Shown here: positions 59,121 through 64,000 of the stretch, one piece after another
Position numbering within the stretch: the stretch's first letter is position 1
How the letters are laid out: the number at the start of each line of letters is the position of its first letter
Assembly: GCA_016218685.1 (NCBI GenBank)
Contig: JACRDD010000020.1
Span: forward strand, 1-64,000
Source of the DNA: Desulfobacterales bacterium
GTDB taxonomy: Bacteria > Desulfobacterota > Desulfobacteria > Desulfobacterales > Desulfosarcinaceae
Direction: 5' to 3'
DNA length: 64,000 nt
Notes under the pieces: model-generated
What the model saw: the letters and a program-made list of their open reading frames with translations, nothing else
Told to the model about the DNA's origin: nothing
The model's database searches: none
Position numbers and translations under genes: made by a program

Positions 59121-60488
59121 CTACCCCCTGATCCCATGCTTCTTCATCAAATCGTGCAAGGTCGGTCGGCTGGTGGCCAGGAGCTTGGCGGCCTGGCTGA
59201 TGTTGTGGCCGGTGATGAGCAAGGCTTGCTGGACACAGTGGCGCTCGGCCTGATCGCGGGCCTCCTGGAGCGTCATGAGTTTTTCAGCCGGACGCTCGGG
59301 CATGGCGGCCGCTTCCAATTCCAGATGACCCGGTGTGATCACCTGGCCTCTGGAGACGGAAAGGGCCCGCCGAATACAATTCAGCAATTCACGGACATTC
59401 CCGGGCCAGTCGTGAGCGGATAGGGCCGCGATGGCGGCGGGTGAAAAAGAGGGGCGCCCCAGCCTGAGGGTGCGGGCCTCCTTGAGCAGGAAGTGGTGGG
59501 CCAGCACCAGGACATCTTCGGGCCGCTCCCGCAACGGGGGCATCTTGACCTGGACGACATTGAGCCGGAAAAACAGATCCTCCCGGAACTTGCCCTGGGC
59601 CACCGCCGCCTCCAGATCTTTATTGGTGGCGGCCACGATACGCACGTTGAGATAGAGGGTCTTGTCCCCGCCCACCCGATCGATGGTGCCCTCCTGGAGA
59701 CAGCGCAGCAGCTTGACCTGCATGCTCAAGGGCAACTCTCCGATCTCGTCCAGGAAAACGGTGCCGTTGTGGGCCTGCTCGAATCTGCCGATCTTGCGGG
59801 CCACTGCGCCGGTAAAGGCGCCTTTCTCGTGGCCGAACAGTTCGCTCTCCAGCAGATTCTCCGGAATGGCCCCGCAGTTGACGATCACCAGAGGGTTCTG
59901 GCTGCGCGGGCTCAAGGCGTGGATGGCATGGGCCGCCATCTCCTTTCCCGTACCCGACTCGCCCGTTATAAGGATAGGAAAATCGTTGGCGCTCACCTTG
60001 CGGATCACGGCGAAAAGAGAGCGCATGGCCGACGATACGCCGATCAAGCCCCCCAGCGAGCTCTCTTGATCGTGGTGGCGTTGCAAGGCCTTGTTGGCGC
60101 TTTCCAGCGCCTGGATGTGGTAGGCGCGTCCCAGGATGATATGCAGCAGTTTCAGATCGATGGGTTTGGCGCAAAAATCCAGCGCCCCCAGGGAGACCGC
60201 CTGGACGGCGACATCTTGCTCTCCATGACCGGTGATGACGATGACCTTGGTGTAGGGGGCCAGCACAGGCAGGAGTTCGAGCAGCTTGAGTCCTTCCTGG
60301 GGGGTGTCCGGAGAGGGCGGCAGCCCCAGATCCAGGGTGGCCACCGCAAAGATGCCGGTGCCCAGGAGTTCCCTCGCCTTTTGGGGCTCGGCGGCAACGG
60401 TGATATCGTAAGTGGGTTCGAGCGACCATTTGAGCTGCTTGGCTACGGAAGGCTCGTCTTCGATGATCAGCAGTCGTTCTTTAGGCAA
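59121..60488 (-). CDS. prsR: PEP-CTERM-box response regulator PrsR (sigma54-interacting)
   Basis: Receiver, GESGTGKEMAAHAIH, intact ELFGHEKGAFTGAVARKIG, HTH NISQAAKLLATSRPTLHDLMKKHGI. Confidence 0.92.
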   Translation of the reverse strand: MPKERLLIIEDEPSVAKQLKWSLEPTYDITVAAEPQKARELLGTGIFAVATLDLGLPPSPDTPQEGLKLLELLPVLAPYTKVIVITGHGEQDVAVQAVSLGALDFCAKPIDLKLLHIILGRAYHIQALESANKALQRHHDQESSLGGLIGVSSAMRSLFAVIRKVSANDFPILITGESGTGKEMAAHAIHALSPRSQNPLVIVNCGAIPENLLESELFGHEKGAFTGAVARKIGRFEQAHNGTVFLDEIGELPLSMQVKLLRCLQEGTIDRVGGDKTLYLNVRIVAATNKDLEAAVAQGKFREDLFFRLNVVQVKMPPLRERPEDVLVLAHHFLLKEARTLRLGRPSFSPAAIAALSAHDWPGNVRELLNCIRRALSVSRGQVITPGHLELEAAAMPERPAEKLMTLQEARDQAERHCVQQALLITGHNISQAAKLLATSRPTLHDLMKKHGIRG

Positions 60489-60628
60489 GCGGCATCACTC
60501 CATTGGGGCTCAACACTTTTCAGTCGGATTAAAGCCAGTCTAAGCCGCGGGATATGGTTGTGTCAACGCTAAGGAAATCATGCCCCGGATCGCGTCAATC
60601 CCAGCCGCCTGTGCCCGATCCCCCTCGT

Positions 60629-60895
60629 TTACTTCTTGCGGCGGTCATCTCCCCGGCGGCGTTCCTTGGGATCGGAGAGGGTCACGACAATGCCGCTGCG
60701 CACCGACTGGCGTCGGTCCGCCCGGTTTTTCCTTTTCTCCTTTATTATCCGCTTGGGAGACAAGGGCTTGCCGTCGCGCTGTTTCTGATAATTTTGGACT
60801 GGGGCGATCATGCCCACCAGGAGTTCATCCATGCTGCACCTCCTGATGATAGATATCGGCCGCTTTTGAAAAGGCTTTAGCAGATTGTTGGTCAC
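60629..60895 (-). CDS. Small basic hypothetical protein
   Basis: 88-aa ORF rich in K/R; no recognisable family. Confidence 0.4.
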   Translation of the reverse strand: MTNNLLKPFQKRPISIIRRCSMDELLVGMIAPVQNYQKQRDGKPLSPKRIIKEKRKNRADRRQSVRSGIVVTLSDPKERRRGDDRRKK

Positions 60896-61021
60896 ATCAA
60901 TTGATCAGGTGCTCGGGTTTGTGGTAAGCCTTGCCCGTTCGCATGATCGGCAAACATAAGCGCCGATGCCGCCAGGGTTGAGGGCGCAAAGAATCCGAAA
61001 CTCAAGGAGCAGCGACTCAGG

Positions 61022-62116
61022 ATGTCCAAAATCAAGATCGCCATCGTCGGGGTGGGAAACTGCGCCAGCGCCCTGGTCCAGGGTATTTGCTATTACGCCA
61101 AGAAAACACCTCATCAGGCTGTCGGGTTGATGCATTGGGACCTTGGGGGCTATCGGCCCCAGGACATCGAAGTGGTGGCCGCGTTCGACATCGATGCCCG
61201 CAAGGTGGGCCAGGATCTGCGTCGCGCTATCTTCGCACCGCCCAACTGCACCACGATTTTTTTCCCCGAGGTGCCGGCCGGCGGTACGGTCGTTGCCATG
61301 GGAAAGATTCTGGACGGCGTGTCCGAGCATATGCAAGCCTATGATCCCCAACGCACCTTTCAACCCGCCGATTTGCCCCAACCGCAACAGGCCGACGTGA
61401 TCCGCATGCTCCGGGAAAGTGGGGCCCAGGTCCTGCTCAACTACCTGCCCGTGGGCTCCGAACAAGCCAGCCGTTTTTACGCCGAGTGCGCCCTGGAGGC
61501 CGGGGTGGCCCTTATCAACAACATCCCGGTCTTCATCGCCAGCGACCCCCAGTGGGCCGAGCGCTTCACGCGCAAAGGGCTTCCCATCATCGGCGACGAC
61601 ATCAAGTCCCAGTTGGGCGCCACCATCACCCACCGGGTGCTCACCGATCTGTTCAAGAAACGGGGAGTCGCCCTGGAGCGCACCTACCAGCTCAATACCG
61701 GCGGCAACACCGATTTTCTCAACATGCTCAATCGCAGCCGGGTCTCGTCCAAGAAAGAATCCAAGACCGAGGCCGTGCAGGCCGTGGCCGCCCACCGTTT
61801 GTCGGCCGAAAATATCCACATCGGCCCCAGCGATTACGTGCCCTGGCAGAAGGACAACAAGGTGGCCTTCATCCGCATGGAGGGACGCCTGTTCGGGGAT
61901 GTGCCCATGAATCTGGAACTGCGCCTGTCGGTGGAGGATTCGCCCAACTCGGCGGGTGTGGCCATCGACGCCATCCGGTGTGCCAAGATAGCCCTGGACC
62001 GGGGGCTGGGAGGCGTGCTGGAAGGGCCATCGGCCTACTTCTGCAAGCACCCGCCGCGGCAGTTCGATGACGATCAAGCCTATCGTTTGATTGAAGCCTT
62101 TATCAGGGGCGAGTAG
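61022..62116 (+). CDS. Inositol-3-phosphate synthase (myo-inositol-1-phosphate synthase)
   Basis: IAIVGVGNCASALVQGICYY, GDDIKSQLGATITHRVLTDLF, QLNTGGNTDFLNML, GPSDYVPWQKDNKVAFIRMEGRLFGDVPMNLELRLSVEDSPNSAGV. Confidence 0.92.
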   Translation: MSKIKIAIVGVGNCASALVQGICYYAKKTPHQAVGLMHWDLGGYRPQDIEVVAAFDIDARKVGQDLRRAIFAPPNCTTIFFPEVPAGGTVVAMGKILDGVSEHMQAYDPQRTFQPADLPQPQQADVIRMLRESGAQVLLNYLPVGSEQASRFYAECALEAGVALINNIPVFIASDPQWAERFTRKGLPIIGDDIKSQLGATITHRVLTDLFKKRGVALERTYQLNTGGNTDFLNMLNRSRVSSKKESKTEAVQAVAAHRLSAENIHIGPSDYVPWQKDNKVAFIRMEGRLFGDVPMNLELRLSVEDSPNSAGVAIDAIRCAKIALDRGLGGVLEGPSAYFCKHPPRQFDDDQAYRLIEAFIRGE

Positions 62117-62119
62117 AAT

Positions 62120-63580
62120 CTAGTTCGGTCGGCGGCCGATGGCATAGCTCACTTCCACCTTTTCCCGGCCGCCTTCGGCGATCTTCAGGGCTCTGGGTTG
62201 CAGCGCCAACGCCACGCTTATCTGTCCCGAGGTTTTAAGATTCTCCAACGCAATTTTCTCGGTGTAGACGGTCTCGATGCGGTCCAGGATGCGTTGGGTC
62301 CCCATCACCTTCACTTTGCCGGGGGTCACCGCGGCGCTCTCCAGGATCAAGCCCGAGGGCAAGGCGCCCACCCAATCCACCTGCACGGCCACCTCCTTGG
62401 TCGCCGGCACATCCAGAGCGACCTTCACCTCCGAAGGTTCAATGCGGTTGAGGCGCAAGCCGGGCGGCAGAACGATGTTTTCGTTGGAAAGCATGTAGCT
62501 GTTCTGGCCGCTGACAGCGCTGCTCAAATCCAGCTTGACCTTCACCTGGTCGAGGCGCAACGAGCCGATCAGGGCCGCGGAACCGCTCAGGTGCAGACGC
62601 ACGGTATTGGCCGAAGTGGAGTGGATTTGGGTTTGCGGATCGCGGTTCAGGTACTCCAGGGGCACCTCGATGCTGGTCAGGGTTTCCATGCCTTTGGCGA
62701 AGCTGAACCAGACGCCGGCCATGCACAGGACGCAGATCACGGCTGCGATGGTCAGCTCCTTGCTTTCGCGCCGCACGCTCAAGTGATCGTCCTGCGCCCT
62801 TGCCGTGCCCAGGTGCTCGGCTAAAATTCTCTCCAACGCCACATTATCGCCGATGGGGGTGAAGATGCTGCCTTTGACCGCCATCACCGATCCCCGCTCT
62901 TCGGAGACCACGATCACCAGGGCATCGGACTGTTCGGCCAGACCCGCGGCAGCGCGATGGCGCGTGCCGTAATATTTGGGCAGGTCGTCCCGCAGGCTCA
63001 GGGGCAAGATGCCGCCGACCCGGGTGACCCGGTTGCCCTGGATCAGCGCGGCGCCATCATGGGCCGGGTTACCGTTCCAGAAGACCGATACAAGCATCTC
63101 CTTGGAAACCAGGCCGCCCCATTGAAGTCCGCCCTGGATCATTTCATCCAGACCTTCTTTACCGGGAAACACCATCAGCGCGCCGATGCGTTGCCGGGCC
63201 AGCTCGTACACGCCCTGCACGATGGCCTCGATGGGCATCACTTCGCTTTTCTGGGGAAACTCCCACAACAGGGCGCGCAGATTTTTGGCCTGCAGCACGT
63301 TTCGGATTTCGTTTCGGAAAACGATGATGATGATCAACGTGGCACCGGCAATGATCCCCTGCATGGCCCAGCTCGTGACGATCAACCCCAGGGCCACCGC
63401 CATGCGCTGGAAGATCCACAACAAGGCGATGCCGGCCAGGACGCGGATGACGTTGGTCCCCCGGAAGAGCACATAAAGACGAAAAAGGATGTAACTGTTC
63501 AGCAGTACGTCGATGATGTCTTGCCAGCGGATTGAAAGAAGAAAGGCGAAAAAAGAGTTCATGCTTCCCCAGAAGGTCAA
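62120..63580 (-). CDS. Diadenylate cyclase (CdaA/DisA_N) fused to YbbR-like domains
   Basis: N-terminal TMs, NPAHDGAALIQGNRV, KYYGTRHRAAAGLAEQSDALVIVVSEERG; C-terminal YbbR-like repeats (IEVPLEYLNRDPQ.., VAVQVDWVGALPSGL..). Confidence 0.9.
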   Translation of the reverse strand: MTFWGSMNSFFAFLLSIRWQDIIDVLLNSYILFRLYVLFRGTNVIRVLAGIALLWIFQRMAVALGLIVTSWAMQGIIAGATLIIIIVFRNEIRNVLQAKNLRALLWEFPQKSEVMPIEAIVQGVYELARQRIGALMVFPGKEGLDEMIQGGLQWGGLVSKEMLVSVFWNGNPAHDGAALIQGNRVTRVGGILPLSLRDDLPKYYGTRHRAAAGLAEQSDALVIVVSEERGSVMAVKGSIFTPIGDNVALERILAEHLGTARAQDDHLSVRRESKELTIAAVICVLCMAGVWFSFAKGMETLTSIEVPLEYLNRDPQTQIHSTSANTVRLHLSGSAALIGSLRLDQVKVKLDLSSAVSGQNSYMLSNENIVLPPGLRLNRIEPSEVKVALDVPATKEVAVQVDWVGALPSGLILESAAVTPGKVKVMGTQRILDRIETVYTEKIALENLKTSGQISVALALQPRALKIAEGGREKVEVSYAIGRRPN

Positions 63581-63993
63581 TCGATGACGCTAAAGCGCAG
63601 CGTTTTGATCAATCGGGATTGGGCGTTCCAGATCTCTACCCGCCAGGGGCCTTTGTCCTCTTCGCGCAGTTGGATGCTGCTGTAGGTGGCCCACTTGGGA
63701 GGCTTGATGGTCAACCGTTTGGTAGTGACCAGCTCATCCTGTCGGTACCACTTGTGGTCCACGACGGTGGTATCGGCCACATCGTCGAACAGGGTGTAAC
63801 ACGAGATCCGGCCGGCATTGATCGAGAAAGCCACGGCGATGTATTTGGGTTCATAACCATCGATGGATTCGCACATCACCGCGCGTACCAGCCGAATGGT
63901 CGCGTTACCGGGTTCCGGCGGCGCCTCGGCGGCATGGGCCGGGCCGCTTGCGCCCATGGTCATGCCGGAAAAGAGCAACATCAAGCCGGCCAT
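63577..63993 (-). CDS. DUF2914-like protein (5' end may lie outside the window)
   Basis: RAVMCESIDGYEPKYIAVAFSINAGRISCYTLFDD..HKWYRQDELV..KWATYSSIQLREEDKGPWRVEIWNAQSRLIKTLRFSV; 4-nt overlap with the cyclase gene. Confidence 0.7.
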   Translation of the reverse strand: MAGLMLLFSGMTMGASGPAHAAEAPPEPGNATIRLVRAVMCESIDGYEPKYIAVAFSINAGRISCYTLFDDVADTTVVDHKWYRQDELVTTKRLTIKPPKWATYSSIQLREEDKGPWRVEIWNAQSRLIKTLRFSVID

Positions 63994-64000
63994 TCGAGCG

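Overview
The window is a 64-kb, GC-rich, almost fully coding bacterial chromosome segment. Gene content suggests a strictly anaerobic Desulfobacterota-like organism, but taxonomy is inferred only. I saw no tRNA, rRNA, CRISPR array, prophage or complete insertion element.

Main blocks:
(1) 0.8-13 kb: acyl-CoA / anaerobic carbon metabolism. It holds a BcrBC/HgdBC-type 2-hydroxyacyl-CoA dehydratase or benzoyl-CoA-reductase-like pair, an enoyl-CoA hydratase, a 3-hydroxyacyl-CoA dehydrogenase, a 4-hydroxybutyryl-CoA-dehydratase-family protein that seems to lack the Fe-S cysteines, and a thioesterase. Three paralogous orphan PF04392 substrate-binding proteins and a hybrid histidine kinase lie in or beside it.
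(2) 17-35 kb: signalling and miscellaneous genes. These include a 1662-aa Ser/Thr kinase-AAA-GAF-GGDEF protein, a subtilase with a poly-Gly/CFI tail, and a sigma54-type regulator with a degenerate receiver and degenerate GAFTGA loop.
(3) 35-40 kb: an AmmeMemoRadiSam module. The radical SAM protein has a Tat-like leader, the MEMO1-AMMECR1 fusion has a Sec-like leader, and a membrane spermidine-synthase-like gene sits between them.
(4) 44.5-51.3 kb: FAD oxidoreductase / DUF1365 / Cfa-like methyltransferase / DUF1295 / MFS / chalcone-isomerase-like / DUF2177 cluster.
(5) 51.6-60.5 kb: a giant 1456-aa dehydratase activase followed 1 nt later by prsK, then a PEP-CTERM protein gene with a textbook sigma54 promoter and an upstream palindrome, then prsR.
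(6) 61-64 kb: inositol-phosphate synthase, a diadenylate cyclase-YbbR fusion, and a DUF2914 protein.

The strongest candidates for something new are the apparently exported AmmeMemoRadiSam locus, the self-contained PrsK/PrsR/PEP-CTERM regulatory unit, and a structured non-coding element at about 34.96-35.14 kb. All family calls come from reading the translations; no database search was run.
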